Positions 52,289 through 62,596 of a stretch of 64,000 nucleotides of DNA are shown piece after piece (position 1 is the stretch's first letter; each line of letters opens with the position of its first letter). The stretch is from Bradyrhizobium sp. AT1. Its GTDB lineage: Bacteria > Pseudomonadota > Alphaproteobacteria > Rhizobiales > Xanthobacteraceae. Both the position numbers and the translations under genes were made by a program. The stretch is taken from NCBI RefSeq assembly GCF_001590795.1, contig NZ_JXDL01000001.1:294053-358052 (forward strand), given 5' to 3'. The notes below the pieces were generated by a model. That model was not told where the DNA came from, ran no database searches, and worked only from the letters and a program-made list of their open reading frames with translations.

Positions 52289-53761
52289 TCACGTCCCGCA
52301 GAACGTCTGCAACACCCGCTGGTCCGGCAGCGGCGGGTCGGCGTAGGCGGCATAGTCCGGCTGGTCCTCGAAGGGCCTCGCCAGCACCTTCACCAATTCC
52401 TCGAACGGCGCGTAGTCGTCGTCGTTCACCGCCGCCTGGATCACGGCCTCGATGCGGTGGTTGCGCGGAATGAACATCGGGTTGACTGCGTGCATCGCGG
52501 CCTGCCGCTCGGCGGCCGTTTGCGGCTCCAGCGCGATGCGCGCGCGCCAGCGCCCGGCCCATTCGTCGAAGGCCGCGGGCTCCATGAACTGCGCACGCGC
52601 ATCCGCGCTGTCATCAACGGCAGCATCGCCCAGCTTGCGGAAGGTGAGGATGAAGTCGGCCTGGTTTTTGGCCATGGCATCGAGCAGGTCCTGGATCAGC
52701 GCCTCGTCGCCGGCGCGCTCGGTAAACAGGCCGACCTTCCTGCGCAGGCCGGCCTGATAGGCGGCGCTGAACTGGTCCGAGAAGGCGCCGAGAATGTCCT
52801 GGGCCTCGGCGACCGCCTTCTCCTGCTCGTCCGAGAACAGCGGCAGCAGGCATTCGGCAAGGCGCGTCAGATTCCACAAGGCGATGCGCGGCTGGTTGGC
52901 ATAGGCGTAGCGGCCCATCTCGTCGATCGACGAAAACACCTGCGCAGGATTGTAGGCGTCCATGAAGGCGCAGGGGCCGTAGTCGATGGTCTCGCCTGAT
53001 ATCGACGAGTTGTCGGTGTTCATCACGCCATGGATGAAGCCGACCAGCAGCCAGCGCGCGATGAGCTCGGCCTGGCGTGCGACGACGGCGGCGAGCAGAG
53101 AATGATAGGGCCGCTCCGCGTCGCGCAGCTGCGGATAATGTCGCGCAATGACGTGGTCGGCGAGGGCGCGGATCGCATCGGTGTTGCCGCGGGCGGCGAA
53201 GAACTGGAAGGTGCCGACGCGGATGTGGCTGGAGGCGACGCGGGTCAGCACTGCGCCGGGCAGGGCGGTCTCGCGGATCACATGCTCGCCGGTGATGACG
53301 GCGGCGAGCGAGCGCGTGGTGGGAATGCCGAGAGCGAACATCGCCTCGCTGACGATGTATTCCCGCAGCACCGGCCCGAGCGCGGCGCGGCCGTCGCCAC
53401 GGCGGGAGAACGGGGTGGGGCCGGATCCCTTGAGCTGGATGTCGCGGCGGACGCCGTCCTTGTCGATGACCTCGCCGAGCAGGATGGCGCGGCCGTCGCC
53501 GAGCTGGGGCACGAAATGGCCGAACTGGTGGCCGGCATAGGCCATGGCGATGGGGTCGGCGCCGTCGGGAACCGTCTTGCCGGCCAGGATCGCCGCGCCT
53601 TCAGGGCTCTCCAGCAGATCCGGATCGAGTCCGAGTTGGGCCGCCAGCGGCCGGTTCAGCTTGATCAGCCGGGGGGCCGCGACCGGGGTCGGAGCGACGC
53701 GGGCAAAGAAGCTGTCCGGCAGCGCCGAATAGGAGTTCTGGAAGGGGAAATGCACCGTCAT
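52289..53761 (-). CDS. selO: Protein adenylyltransferase SelO (YdiU)
   Basis: A 490-residue pseudokinase-fold enzyme that transfers AMP from ATP to Ser, Thr or Tyr of target proteins, linked to redox stress. The start [22 protein letters not shown] is canonical. Conserved SelO blocks are [79 protein letters not shown] and the C-terminal [15 protein letters not shown] (each in parts). The selenocysteine of eukaryotic homologues is not expected here. Single-gene unit, 197 bases upstream of the divergent aspS. Confidence 0.95.
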   Translation of the reverse strand: MTVHFPFQNSYSALPDSFFARVAPTPVAAPRLIKLNRPLAAQLGLDPDLLESPEGAAILAGKTVPDGADPIAMAYAGHQFGHFVPQLGDGRAILLGEVIDKDGVRRDIQLKGSGPTPFSRRGDGRAALGPVLREYIVSEAMFALGIPTTRSLAAVITGEHVIRETALPGAVLTRVASSHIRVGTFQFFAARGNTDAIRALADHVIARHYPQLRDAERPYHSLLAAVVARQAELIARWLLVGFIHGVMNTDNSSISGETIDYGPCAFMDAYNPAQVFSSIDEMGRYAYANQPRIALWNLTRLAECLLPLFSDEQEKAVAEAQDILGAFSDQFSAAYQAGLRRKVGLFTERAGDEALIQDLLDAMAKNQADFILTFRKLGDAAVDDSADARAQFMEPAAFDEWAGRWRARIALEPQTAAERQAAMHAVNPMFIPRNHRIEAVIQAAVNDDDYAPFEELVKVLARPFEDQPDYAAYADPPLPDQRVLQTFCGT

Positions 53762-53958
53762 GGCCTCAAGATAGGGCTGGAACGCCCGATGGCAAAGGCT
53801 CGGCCCCTGATATGCCAAAAATGGGCGCTTCCGGCCCAAAACAGGGCGTTCCCTTGGTTGCCGCCCCGGGCCTCGTCGGGTAAACCCTGCCGCAATCTCG
53901 AACCGGCCCTGACGGGCCGTCCGATTCGATATCCTTCAGACATCATTTTGGGACGACC

Positions 53959-55731
53959 ATGCATCGCTACCGGTCACATACATGCGGCGCGCTCCGCGAG
54001 AGCAACATCGGCGAGACGGTCCGCCTGTCGGGCTGGGTCCATCGCGTTCGCGACCATGGCGGCGTGCTGTTCATCGATTTGCGTGACCATTACGGCCTGA
54101 CCCAGTGCGTGGTCGACCCGGACTCGCCCGCTTTCTCGCTGGCCGAGAAGCTGCGCTCGGAATTCGTGGTGCGGATGGACGGCAAGGCCCGCCGCCGCCC
54201 CGAAGGCACCGACAATGATGACCTGCCGACCGGCAAGATCGAGATCTATGTCACCGAGATCGAGGTGCTGGGCCCGGCCGGCGATTTGCCGCTGCCGGTG
54301 TTCGGCGACCAGGAATATCCCGAAGACATCCGCCTGAAGTACCGCTTCCTCGACCTGCGCCGCGAAAAGCTGCACCAGAACATCATGACGCGCGTCGAGA
54401 TCATCAAGTCGATGCGCCGGCGCATGGAGGGGCAGGGCTTCTTCGAGTTCAACACCCCGATCCTGACCGCGTCCTCGCCGGAAGGCGCGCGCGACTTCCT
54501 GGTGCCCTCGCGCATCCATCCCGGCAAGTTCTACGCGCTGCCGCAGGCGCCGCAGCAGTACAAGCAGCTGCTGATGATGTCGGGCTTCGACCGCTACTTC
54601 CAGATCGCGCCGTGCTTCCGCGACGAGGACCCGCGCGCCGACCGTCTGCCGGGCGAGTTCTACCAGCTCGACGTCGAGATGAGCTTTGTCACGCAGGAAG
54701 ACGTGTTCGCTGCGATGGAGCCCGTCATTACCGGCGTGTTCGAGGAGTTCGCCAAGGGCAAGCCGGTGAGCAAGAACTGGCGCCGCATCCCGTTCGCCGA
54801 GGCGCTGCGCAAATACGGCAGCGACAAGCCGGATTTGCGCAACCCCATCGAGATGCAGGACGTCTCCGAGCACTTCCGCGGAAGCGGCTTCAAGGTCTTC
54901 GCGCGCATGCTCGAGGATCCCAAGAACCAGGTCTGGGCGATCCCGGCGCCGGGCGGCGGCAGCCGCGCGTTCTGTGATCGCATGAACTCGTGGGCGCAAG
55001 GCGAAGGCCAGCCCGGCCTCGGCTACATCATGTGGCGTGAGGGCGGCGAGGGCGCAGGTCCCCTGGCGAACAACATCGGGCCTGAGCGCACCGCGGCAAT
55101 CCGCGCGCAGATCGGCACCAAGGAGGGCGACGCCGCCTTCTTCGTCGCCGGCGATCCCGACAAGTTCTGGAAGTTCTCTGGTTTGGCCCGCAACAAGGTT
55201 GGCGAGGAGCTGAACCTCACCGACAAGGAGCGGTTCGAGCTCGCTTGGATCGTCGACTTCCCGATGTACGAGTACAACGACGAGGACAAGAAGGTCGACT
55301 TCTCGCACAACCCGTTCTCGATGCCGCAGGGCGGCCTCGAGGCGCTGAAATCGCAAGATCCGCTGACCATCAAGGCGTTCCAGTACGACATCACCTGCAA
55401 CGGCTACGAGATCGCCTCGGGCGGCATCCGCAACCACGTGCCGGAAGCGATGGTGAAGGCGTTCGAGATCGCGGGCTATGGCGAGCAGGAAGTGGTCGAC
55501 CGCTTCGGCGGCATGTATCGCGCCTTCCAATACGGCGCACCGCCGCATGGCGGCATGGCCGCGGGCGTCGACCGCATCGTGATGCTGCTCTGTGGCACCA
55601 CCAATCTGCGCGAGATCTCGCTGTTCCCGATGAACCAGCAGGCCATGGACCTCCTGATGGGCGCGCCGTCGGAAGCCACGACGAAGCAGCTCCGCGAGCT
55701 GCATGTGCGGGTGAACCTGCCGCAGAAGTGA
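53959..55731 (+). CDS. aspS: Aspartyl-tRNA synthetase
   Basis: A 590-residue class II synthetase, the bacterial-length form. The N-terminal OB fold binds the anticodon ([22 protein letters not shown]). Motif 1 is in [21 protein letters not shown], motif 2 in [23 protein letters not shown] and motif 3 in [19 protein letters not shown] (each in parts). The GAD insertion domain lies between motifs 2 and 3. Whether it is discriminating or also charges tRNA-Asn depends on residues I cannot assign here and on gatCAB elsewhere. Confidence 0.97.
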   Translation: MHRYRSHTCGALRESNIGETVRLSGWVHRVRDHGGVLFIDLRDHYGLTQCVVDPDSPAFSLAEKLRSEFVVRMDGKARRRPEGTDNDDLPTGKIEIYVTEIEVLGPAGDLPLPVFGDQEYPEDIRLKYRFLDLRREKLHQNIMTRVEIIKSMRRRMEGQGFFEFNTPILTASSPEGARDFLVPSRIHPGKFYALPQAPQQYKQLLMMSGFDRYFQIAPCFRDEDPRADRLPGEFYQLDVEMSFVTQEDVFAAMEPVITGVFEEFAKGKPVSKNWRRIPFAEALRKYGSDKPDLRNPIEMQDVSEHFRGSGFKVFARMLEDPKNQVWAIPAPGGGSRAFCDRMNSWAQGEGQPGLGYIMWREGGEGAGPLANNIGPERTAAIRAQIGTKEGDAAFFVAGDPDKFWKFSGLARNKVGEELNLTDKERFELAWIVDFPMYEYNDEDKKVDFSHNPFSMPQGGLEALKSQDPLTIKAFQYDITCNGYEIASGGIRNHVPEAMVKAFEIAGYGEQEVVDRFGGMYRAFQYGAPPHGGMAAGVDRIVMLLCGTTNLREISLFPMNQQAMDLLMGAPSEATTKQLRELHVRVNLPQK

Positions 55732-55743
55732 GGGGGGCGGCCG

Positions 55744-55884
55744 GTCTCGTGCCCCGGACGCAGCGCAGCGCTACTTAAGCAATGCGCTGCAGAGCCGGGG
55801 TCCACGTCGCGTTGAAACGCAGACGCCTGGGTCCCGGCTCTGCATCGCGTTATTTCATGCCGCGCCAAGTCCGGGACACGAGAC
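55744..55884. repeat. Palindromic intergenic repeat, family B (long form)
   Basis: Terminal arms GTCTCGTG (55744-55751) and CACGAGAC (55877-55884). Inside are GCCCCGGACGCAGCGCAGCG, AGCCGGGGTCCACGTCGCG, GGGTCCCGGCTCTGC and AAGTCCGGGACACGAG. This is the fullest member of the family also seen at 1581-1627 and 19161-19256. It sits between the convergent aspS and the periplasmic protein gene and fills nearly the whole gap. Confidence 0.72.
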
Positions 55885-55896
55885 CACCAAAGCGAT

Positions 55897-57867
55897 CTAC
55901 AACCCCGTCGATGCCTCGATCCTGAACTGCGCCAGCGCGATGATCGGCTCGTTGTCGAGGATATCGATCAGCTGAAGCACCGGCAGCTTGCCGAGCGGGG
56001 TCAGCTTGATGGTCAGCGTCTGCCCCGACGTCGCGACGAAGCCGGCGAGCGCGTCGACCGCAGCCCTGACATCGAGATTGGACGCCGCGAGCTTCTCGCC
56101 TTGCGCGCGGATCATCTCGACGATGGCGCTGCGCGCAGCGTCGCGGCTGACATTCTGCATACGCGCGAACTGCGCCACGACGAGATCGACTACGCCGCTG
56201 TCCCGCAACGAGAGCTCGATCGCGCCGGTCTCGACCTGCGCCGCCTGGTCCATCGCCTGCACCGGGTCGGCGGTGAACAGGCCGCGCGGCACGTTGGCGA
56301 GCGCGAACCGGGCCTGCGCCCTGGCGAGGTTGCCGAGATCGAGCGTGGCCGGCGCGAGCGCGAACGCGCCTGAGGATTCCGTCCAGGCCGCGCCGAGATC
56401 GAGGTCGATCGCAAGCTTGTCCACGCCAGCCACGATCAGCGGCTGCAGCGCCGGATTGGCAGGATCGGTCGGCGTGACCATCTTGACGACCAGATTGGCC
56501 TTGCTCGGAATCGATCCGACCAGCTGGCCCCAGCTCAGGCTGATCGTGTCGACGGTGACGGGCTGCCGCGTGTTCTTATGGGGCGCAGTCACGCCCTTGA
56601 CCTCGGCGCCTTCAAGCACGCGGAACAGGCCCAGCATCTGATCGGGCGAGGGCGGCTGCCCCTGGCTGCTGAGCCCTGCCGCCCAGCGCATCAGGTTTGC
56701 CGCACTGAACGATTTCAGAGCGAAGCGCTCCATCTTGAGCTGGCCCTGCGGCGAGGGCGTATCGACGCCTTCGACCGCGAACTCGCCTTCGCGGTACCGG
56801 ACGGCATTGATCCTGGCCGTGCCCTGCGGCGTGCCCATGGACGTCTTGCCGACCTCGATCCTGCCGATGCGAAGGCCTTCATAGAATCCGGCGAGCTTCT
56901 CCATCATCTCGCGCGATTGCGCCGCGGTCGGGACGGCCGACGGGTCCGCTGGCAAGAGCGCAACGATCTCGGCCGGCCGGAATTTCGACGGCTGCACCGC
57001 GATGTCCTCGAAGGTGATCCCGTCGATGTCCATCCGCATGCCCTGGGTCGATTTGAGCACATAGGGCCCGGTCGCGATCTGCCGGTAGACGCGATGGTAG
57101 CTGTCGTCGCCGGTCTTCTGCGGATCGAGCGCCGCGGCGATCGCGGTGGAGTCGAAATCATTGACGATGATGTTGGAGAGGTCGCCGGTCAGCTTCTCCT
57201 GTTTGCCCGGCTGCGGAACGTCGATGGTGAAGACGGCGCGGTCCGCTTTCATCGCGTCGATCTTGCCGCGCTTGAGATTCTGGATCGCGAGCCCCGAATA
57301 GGCGACCTCGCCACTACCGGCTGCGCTGCCGCTCGTATCGAACGTCATCGTCAGCGTCGGAGCTGTGACGGATGATGCCGTGATGCTGGCGTACTGATCG
57401 AGCACATAGCGGTAAATCTCGATCAGCGAGCCGCCTGCCGGCGCATTGCCGGCGTGAATGGGGCCGGCATAGTCACGCAAGGTGAGCTGCGGGACCTTGT
57501 AGGACGCCTTCAGCTTCGCGGCGCCGACCTGGTCCAGCGCGACCTCGAAACCCCTGACCTCGATATGGTCGGCCGAGAAGCTGTTGTCGTCGATCAGGCG
57601 AACCCCGGTGCCCGTGATGCCGGCGATCCTGATCTGCGCCTGCGGCTGCTCGCCGGGAGTGATCGCGATGTCTTCGATCGTCAGGGTGCGCGTCCGCAGG
57701 TCGAACCCGATCTTGCCGTGGCTCGCCTTGCCGCCGCCTGAGCGGATCCGCGCGAACGCTGCCTCGACCTCGGCGGTGGCGCGATGCTGGACGTAGAGAT
57801 TGAAGCCGAACCATCCGCCCGCGCCGAGCACGACTGCCACGATCAGGCCGATCAGGATTCGCTTCAT
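55897..57867 (-). CDS. Large membrane-anchored periplasmic protein, unrecognised family
   Basis: A 656-residue protein starting MKRILIGLIVAVVLGAGGWF, a single uncleaved N-terminal helix. The rest is predicted periplasmic and beta-rich: GKIGFDLRTRTLTIEDIAIT, EVRGFEVALDQVGAAKLKAS, QGMRMDIDGITFEDIAV and repeated similar strands. The alternation of short 'IEDIAI/FEDIAV' strands resembles AsmA/DUF945-type bridge proteins, but no signature is convincing. It is divergent from maeB across 248 bases. The Met start is chosen because it immediately begins the membrane anchor. Confidence 0.7.
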   Translation of the reverse strand: MKRILIGLIVAVVLGAGGWFGFNLYVQHRATAEVEAAFARIRSGGGKASHGKIGFDLRTRTLTIEDIAITPGEQPQAQIRIAGITGTGVRLIDDNSFSADHIEVRGFEVALDQVGAAKLKASYKVPQLTLRDYAGPIHAGNAPAGGSLIEIYRYVLDQYASITASSVTAPTLTMTFDTSGSAAGSGEVAYSGLAIQNLKRGKIDAMKADRAVFTIDVPQPGKQEKLTGDLSNIIVNDFDSTAIAAALDPQKTGDDSYHRVYRQIATGPYVLKSTQGMRMDIDGITFEDIAVQPSKFRPAEIVALLPADPSAVPTAAQSREMMEKLAGFYEGLRIGRIEVGKTSMGTPQGTARINAVRYREGEFAVEGVDTPSPQGQLKMERFALKSFSAANLMRWAAGLSSQGQPPSPDQMLGLFRVLEGAEVKGVTAPHKNTRQPVTVDTISLSWGQLVGSIPSKANLVVKMVTPTDPANPALQPLIVAGVDKLAIDLDLGAAWTESSGAFALAPATLDLGNLARAQARFALANVPRGLFTADPVQAMDQAAQVETGAIELSLRDSGVVDLVVAQFARMQNVSRDAARSAIVEMIRAQGEKLAASNLDVRAAVDALAGFVATSGQTLTIKLTPLGKLPVLQLIDILDNEPIIALAQFRIEASTGL

Positions 57868-58115
57868 TCCCTTGCTCCGATTGCTCGTTTTGCACCGCGC
57901 AACCTGCCATATTCGTGAAACGCCGCGCGGTCCAGGGAAAGCTATGGTTTTCAAATATTTGACCGGGCGTCCTGTTGATGGGCGCGCAATCGGATGTTGC
58001 CACCGGGGCACCCGGCGTGCTTCATCCCGTTTCCACGACCCGGAAATACGGTCCGCTTGGACAGCGGCGTTCGGATCGTGCATTTTGAGGCCGGTAACGC
58101 GAGGCGAAACACCGC

Positions 58116-60425
58116 ATGTCGTCCTATTCTGATGATCTCCACCAGGCGGCGCTGGCCTACCATCGTCTGCCGCGCCCCGGAAAGCTCGAGATCCAGGCGA
58201 GCAAGCCGCTTGCCAACCAGCGCGACCTCGCGCTTGCCTATTCTCCCGGCGTTGCCGCGGCCTGCACCGAGATCGCGAAGAACCCGGCGGAAGCCGCCAC
58301 GCTGACCACCCGCGCCAATCTGGTTGCCGTTGTCTCCAACGGTACCGCTGTGCTCGGCCTCGGCAATATCGGCCCGCTGGCATCCAAGCCGGTGATGGAG
58401 GGCAAGGCCGTCCTGTTCAAGAAATTCGCCGGCATCGACGTGTTCGATATCGAGATCGCCGCCGACACCATCGAGCGCGTGGTCGAGACCGTGGCGGCGC
58501 TCGAGCCAACCTTCGGCGGCATCAATCTGGAAGACATCCGCGGGCCGGAATGCTTCGAGATCGAGGCGCAGCTGAAGGAGCGCATGAAGATCCCGGTCTT
58601 CCATGACGACCAGCACGGCACCGCCATCATCGTCGCCGCCGCCGTCACCAACGCCCTGCGACTCAACGGAAAGAAGCTCTCCGACGTCAAGATCGTGGCG
58701 TCGGGAGCAGGCGCGGCCGCGATCGCGACACTCAATCTGCTCGTGTCGATGGGCGCGCAGCGCAAGAACATCTGGGTCTGCGACATCGATGGCCTCGTTC
58801 ACGAAGGCCGCAACACCACGATGGACCGCTGGAAGGCGGTCTATGCGCAGAAAACCGACAAGCGCACGCTCGGTGACGTCATCGGGGGCGCCGACATCTT
58901 CATCGGACTCTCCGCGCCCGGCGTGCTCAAGCCCGAGATGGCCAAGGCGATGGGCGACAAGCCGCTGATCATGGCGCTTGCCAACCCGACCCCTGAGATC
59001 ATGCCGGAGGAGGCGCGCAAGGTGCGCCCTGACGCCATGATCTGCACCGGCCGCTCCGACTATCCGAACCAGGTCAACAACGTCCTGTGCTTTCCCTTCA
59101 TCTTCCGCGGCGCGCTCGATGTCGGCGCCAGCGCCATCAACGAAGAGATGAAGCACGCAGCGGTCGAAGCCATCGCCCAGCTCGCGCGCGAGGCGCCGTC
59201 GGATGCGGTCGCGCAAGGCTTCGACGCCGGCGAGACGCAAGGCTTCGGCCCGGGTTCGCTGATCCCGAGCCCCTTTGATCCCAGGCTGATCCTGCGCATC
59301 GCGCCGGCGGTGGCGAAGGCGGCGATGGAGTCCGGCGTCGCGACACGCCCCATCACCAATTTCGACGAATACACCGCGCTGCTCGAGCGCTTCGCCTTCC
59401 GCTCCGGCCTCGTGATGAAGCCGATGTTCGCCAAGGCCAAGACCCAGCCGGTGCGGGTGATCTACGCCGAAGGCGAGGACGAGCGCGTGCTGCGCGCCAC
59501 CCAAGTGGTGCTGGAGGAGAATCTGGCGCGGCCGATCCTGGTCGGCCGTCCCTCGGTCGTGGAGGCGCGCATCAAGCGCTTCGGCCTCTCGATCCGCGCC
59601 GGCAAGGATTTCGACCTCGTCAATCCCGAGGACGATCCGCGCTACCGTTCCTACGTGCAGTCCTATGTCGAGGTCGCCGGCCGCCGCGGCGTGACGCCGG
59701 ACGCCGCCCGCACCGTGGTGCGTACCAACAACACGGTGATCGCCGCGCTGGCGGTCACACGCGGCGAGGCGGATGCCATGCTTTGCGGCGTCGAGGGCCG
59801 CTACATGAGCCATCTGCGCCATGTCCGAGAGATCGTCGGCTTCTGTCCCGGCGTCAGCGACTACGCGGCGCTGGCGCTGCTGATCACCAGCAAGGGCGCC
59901 TTCTTCATCGCCGACACGCAGGTTCGGCCCAGTCCGAGCGCGGAAGAGCTCGCCGAGATCGCGTCGCTCGCCGCGGTCCACGTCCAGCGCTTCAACATCA
60001 AGCCGAAGATTGCGTTCGTCTCGCACTCGGATTTCGGCAGCTACGACACCGATTCCTCGCGCAAGATGCGGCGGGCGACACAGTTGCTGAAGGACAAGCA
60101 TCCGGAGATCGAGGCAGACGGCGAGATGCAGGGCGACACCGCGCTCTCCGCCGCCGCGCGAAGGATGGTGCTGCCGCACTCCCAGCTGGAGGGCGAGGCC
60201 AACATCATGATCATGCCGACGCTGGACACCGCCAACGTCGCCTATCAGATGATCAAGTCGCTGGCGGACGCACTTCCCGTCGGCCCGATCCTGGTCGGCC
60301 CGGCGCGCCCGGCGCACATCCTCACGCCGTCGGTGACGGCGCGCGGCATCCTCAACATGACGGCAGTCGCGGTGGTGGAAGCGCAGGAGCGGGCAGCGCG
60401 GCAGCAGCCGACGTTGTTTACGTAA
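58116..60425 (+). CDS. maeB: NADP-dependent malic enzyme with phosphotransacetylase-like domain
   Basis: A 769-residue two-domain protein. Residues 1-430 form malic enzyme: [49 protein letters not shown] (metal-binding Asp pair) and the Rossmann segment [19 protein letters not shown]. Residues 440-769 resemble phosphate acetyltransferase ([20 protein letters not shown]), a regulatory domain in MaeB that senses acetyl-CoA. It decarboxylates malate to pyruvate and makes NADPH. In rhizobia the related NAD-dependent DME has the same layout, so cofactor preference is not fully certain. Confidence 0.93.
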   Translation: MSSYSDDLHQAALAYHRLPRPGKLEIQASKPLANQRDLALAYSPGVAAACTEIAKNPAEAATLTTRANLVAVVSNGTAVLGLGNIGPLASKPVMEGKAVLFKKFAGIDVFDIEIAADTIERVVETVAALEPTFGGINLEDIRGPECFEIEAQLKERMKIPVFHDDQHGTAIIVAAAVTNALRLNGKKLSDVKIVASGAGAAAIATLNLLVSMGAQRKNIWVCDIDGLVHEGRNTTMDRWKAVYAQKTDKRTLGDVIGGADIFIGLSAPGVLKPEMAKAMGDKPLIMALANPTPEIMPEEARKVRPDAMICTGRSDYPNQVNNVLCFPFIFRGALDVGASAINEEMKHAAVEAIAQLAREAPSDAVAQGFDAGETQGFGPGSLIPSPFDPRLILRIAPAVAKAAMESGVATRPITNFDEYTALLERFAFRSGLVMKPMFAKAKTQPVRVIYAEGEDERVLRATQVVLEENLARPILVGRPSVVEARIKRFGLSIRAGKDFDLVNPEDDPRYRSYVQSYVEVAGRRGVTPDAARTVVRTNNTVIAALAVTRGEADAMLCGVEGRYMSHLRHVREIVGFCPGVSDYAALALLITSKGAFFIADTQVRPSPSAEELAEIASLAAVHVQRFNIKPKIAFVSHSDFGSYDTDSSRKMRRATQLLKDKHPEIEADGEMQGDTALSAAARRMVLPHSQLEGEANIMIMPTLDTANVAYQMIKSLADALPVGPILVGPARPAHILTPSVTARGILNMTAVAVVEAQERAARQQPTLFT

Positions 60426-60451
60426 GGACGTCTCTCGCGTCATCGTGCAAT

Positions 60452-60657
60452 CCCTTCTCCCCTTGTGGGAGAAGGTGGCATAGGCGGCCTTTGGGGCCGC
60501 CGTTCTTACGAACGCCGAAGCGTAGCTTCGGCTATGGCGCCGGATGAGGGGTATCTCCCCGCGAGTCGCGATCGCGAGAGTTGTTCGCGCCGATAGATAC
60601 CCCTCATCCGTCTCGCCGCTCCGCGGCGAGCCACCTTCTCCCACAAGGGGAGAAGGG
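60452..60657. repeat. Long nested inverted repeat, family D
   Basis: Perfect 28-base terminal arms at 60452-60479 and 60630-60657 (left arm starts CCCTTCTCCCCTTGTGGGAG; right arm is its reverse complement). A second perfect 16-base pair, CGGATGAGGGGTATCT (60541-60556) with AGATACCCCTCATCCG (60595-60610), and small hairpins such as GCCGAAGC-GTA-GCTTCGGC lie inside. It occupies most of the 351-base gap (60426-60776) between maeB and the DoxX gene. The remaining 119 bases after it show an AT-rich patch but no clear feature. Confidence 0.8.
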
Positions 60658-60776
60658 AAGACGTCACAAACTTTGAATTCCTCGCAGTTCTCGATTTCCT
60701 CGTTTGTAAACCGGCGCACTAATCTTCATAATCCTGTCGAGCATCCCCGCGCTTTGAGCTTGCCAAGAGGCCGATC

Positions 60777-61229
60777 ATGCCAGCGTTCGTGACTTTCGGG
60801 CGGATCCTGTTCGCCGTGTTGTTCATCTACACGGGCGCGACCAAGCTCTTTGCCATCCAGGCGACGGCCGACTTCATCGCCACCAAGGTCGTGGTTCCCG
60901 AGATGATTGCGCCTTATGCCAAGCAGATCGAGACCGCGACCGCCATGACCACGCCGCAACTGCTGGCGATCGCCGTCGGCGGGCTCGAGATCATCGCAGG
61001 CCTGATGATCGCGCTGAATTTCGGTGCGCGGTTCTTCGCGATGCTGATGATCATCTACGTCGCGGTTGCCACCGTGCTGTTCGATGATTTCTGGAATCAG
61101 GCGCCGCCCGACAACGCGAAGATGGTGGTCGACGCGCTGAAGAACCTCTCGATCATCGGCGCGTTGTTCATGCTGATGGGATACGGCCGCACCACGCGCC
61201 CGGCCGAAGCGGCTTACGGGGACGTCTAG
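60777..61229 (+). CDS. DoxX-family membrane protein
   Basis: A 150-residue protein with four helices: FGRILFAVLFIYTGATKLFA, then LLAIAVGGLEIIAGLMIALN, FFAMLMIIYVAVATVLF and LSIIGALFMLMGYG. The helix 1 pattern FxxYGxxKL-like (FIYTGATKLFA) and the glycine/glutamate GGLEIIAGL are typical of DoxX/MauE-type quinol- or thiol-related membrane proteins. Single-gene unit, preceded by the family D repeat. Specific function is unknown. Confidence 0.82.
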   Translation: MPAFVTFGRILFAVLFIYTGATKLFAIQATADFIATKVVVPEMIAPYAKQIETATAMTTPQLLAIAVGGLEIIAGLMIALNFGARFFAMLMIIYVAVATVLFDDFWNQAPPDNAKMVVDALKNLSIIGALFMLMGYGRTTRPAEAAYGDV

Positions 61230-61414
61230 CCGCCACGGCGTCTGCGCACGTGCAAATGCTCGCGGCGTGAACCTTCGTTCATGCGTTACGGTTTTGAGAT
61301 CACAGCGCTTCCGATATAATGGGTGAGCGGCGCACGCTCCGGGCGTGCTGGCCTGTCACCTGCCGGCGCCGTGGGTCTCCTAAAGTATTCGCTGCCGGCC
61401 GCCGGCGGCGGCCG

Positions 61415-62164
61415 CTACTTCTGATAGGCGATGTCGCGTGTGCGAGGGACGAGACTTTCGCCGCCGTCGATTGAGATATTTTGTCCCGGCACTGATTTGT
61501 TCTGGGCAAAGAACAGGATCGCGTTTGCGACCTCCTGCGGTGACGGATTGCGTCGCAGCGGCGTATCGCTCCTGACCCGCTCGAAATCCTCGACCGTCTG
61601 TTTACCGCTCGGGAACAACAGTCCGGGAAGTATCCCGAAAACGCGAAACTTGGCCGTGGGGTTCAACTGCCACATCTCGGTGAGGGCGAGGAGGCCGCAC
61701 TTTCCGATCGTGTAGCTGAAATAGTCGGGATTGAGGTTGGCGACCTTCTGGTCGAGCACGTTGACTACCGTGATCGGACGTTTTCGCGTAGCGGTCTTGT
61801 AGGCCATTTCGAGGAGCTGGAACGGGGCCTGAACGTGAACCGCAAGGCTCTCATCCAGCTTCCGCAGCGACGCCCTGCCGGGAAAATCGTATTCGAATAT
61901 CGAAGCGTTGTTGACCACGAGGTCGGGCGGGCCGTGCCGTTCGACAATGGCGTCGAAGAAGCCCGCGATGCGCCGGGGGTAGCGGAAGTCGCAATAGGAA
62001 CACGTTGCTTTCCCGCCGCCGCGGGATATCTGCGCGGCGAATTGTCGTGCCTGGTCGCGCGAACCATTGGCGTGCAGCACGAGATCAAACCCGTTCGCGG
62101 CGAGATGAGTGGCGATCACTCGGCCGAGACGTCCTGCGCCGCCTGTGACGAGAGCCAACGGCAT
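61415..62164 (-). CDS. Short-chain dehydrogenase/reductase, FolM/pteridine-reductase-like
   Basis: A 249-residue SDR. Cofactor motif ALVTGGAGRLGRVIA, with a basic residue (HANGSRDQA) that suggests NADPH. DLVVNNASIFEYD matches the NNASxF form seen in FolM/PTR1 pteridine reductases. The catalytic Tyr and Lys are in FSYTIGKCGLLALTEM. The C-terminal ILPGLLFPSGKQ also fits. It lies 4 bases after the FolB-like gene stop. FolM reduces dihydromonapterin or dihydrofolate. The neighbour supports a pterin substrate, but other SDR substrates remain possible. Confidence 0.8.
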   Translation of the reverse strand: MPLALVTGGAGRLGRVIATHLAANGFDLVLHANGSRDQARQFAAQISRGGGKATCSYCDFRYPRRIAGFFDAIVERHGPPDLVVNNASIFEYDFPGRASLRKLDESLAVHVQAPFQLLEMAYKTATRKRPITVVNVLDQKVANLNPDYFSYTIGKCGLLALTEMWQLNPTAKFRVFGILPGLLFPSGKQTVEDFERVRSDTPLRRNPSPQEVANAILFFAQNKSVPGQNISIDGGESLVPRTRDIAYQK

Positions 62165-62168
62165 CTTG

Positions 62169-62552
62169 TTATTTCCACTGCGCGCGGGTGCGGAAGACCT
62201 CGACGCCCGCCGCTTCGGTTTCGTTGAATATGTTCAGCTTCAGGATGGAGACGCTGCAGGCTTCGACCCGTTTGTCCACGAAGCACTGGTCGACGATCTC
62301 GTCGAGCAAGGTCTCCAGCAGCGGGGTGTGGGGCCGCGATGGAAACGACTTCAGGAAGGTGCGAATATGGTCGTAATCGACATAGCCGAAGTCTTTCAGT
62401 CGCCGTTTGTCCAGCGGCGCGAAAAGTGTGACGTCGATTGAGAGCTTGTTGGGCCGCTGGGGGAATTGCTCCCATGGGTGGATCCCGCACGAGGCCTCGA
62501 CGACGACATTTCGTAACTTTACGATGACATTGTCTGGTTGCATGATGTTCAT
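62169..62552 (-). CDS. folB: Dihydroneopterin aldolase/epimerase family (FolB/FolX)
   Basis: A 127-residue tunnelling-fold protein starting MNIMQPDNVIVKLRNVVVEA. ASCGIHPWEQFPQRPNKLSID carries the pterin-binding Glu region. YDHIRTFLKSF and TLLDEIVDQCF fill the core. The terminal strand VSILKLNIFNETEAAGVEVF retains the Lys in the catalytic position (ILKL rather than the usual KP). The start at 62552 has AAAGAAG upstream; ATGs at 62570 and 62543 do not. FolB (folate pathway) and FolX (monapterin pathway) are not separable by eye. The linked FolM-like gene would fit FolX. Confidence 0.75.
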   Translation of the reverse strand: MNIMQPDNVIVKLRNVVVEASCGIHPWEQFPQRPNKLSIDVTLFAPLDKRRLKDFGYVDYDHIRTFLKSFPSRPHTPLLETLLDEIVDQCFVDKRVEACSVSILKLNIFNETEAAGVEVFRTRAQWK

Positions 62553-62596
62553 GAGGGCTTCTTTGAGCATGATTATTAACGGGCGGGGGGACGAAG

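Noticed and set aside
57951..60719. Open minus-strand frame of over 900 codons opposite maeB
   Set aside because: It covers an unmistakable malic enzyme on the other strand. The translation is His/Arg/Asp-rich low-complexity shadow sequence.
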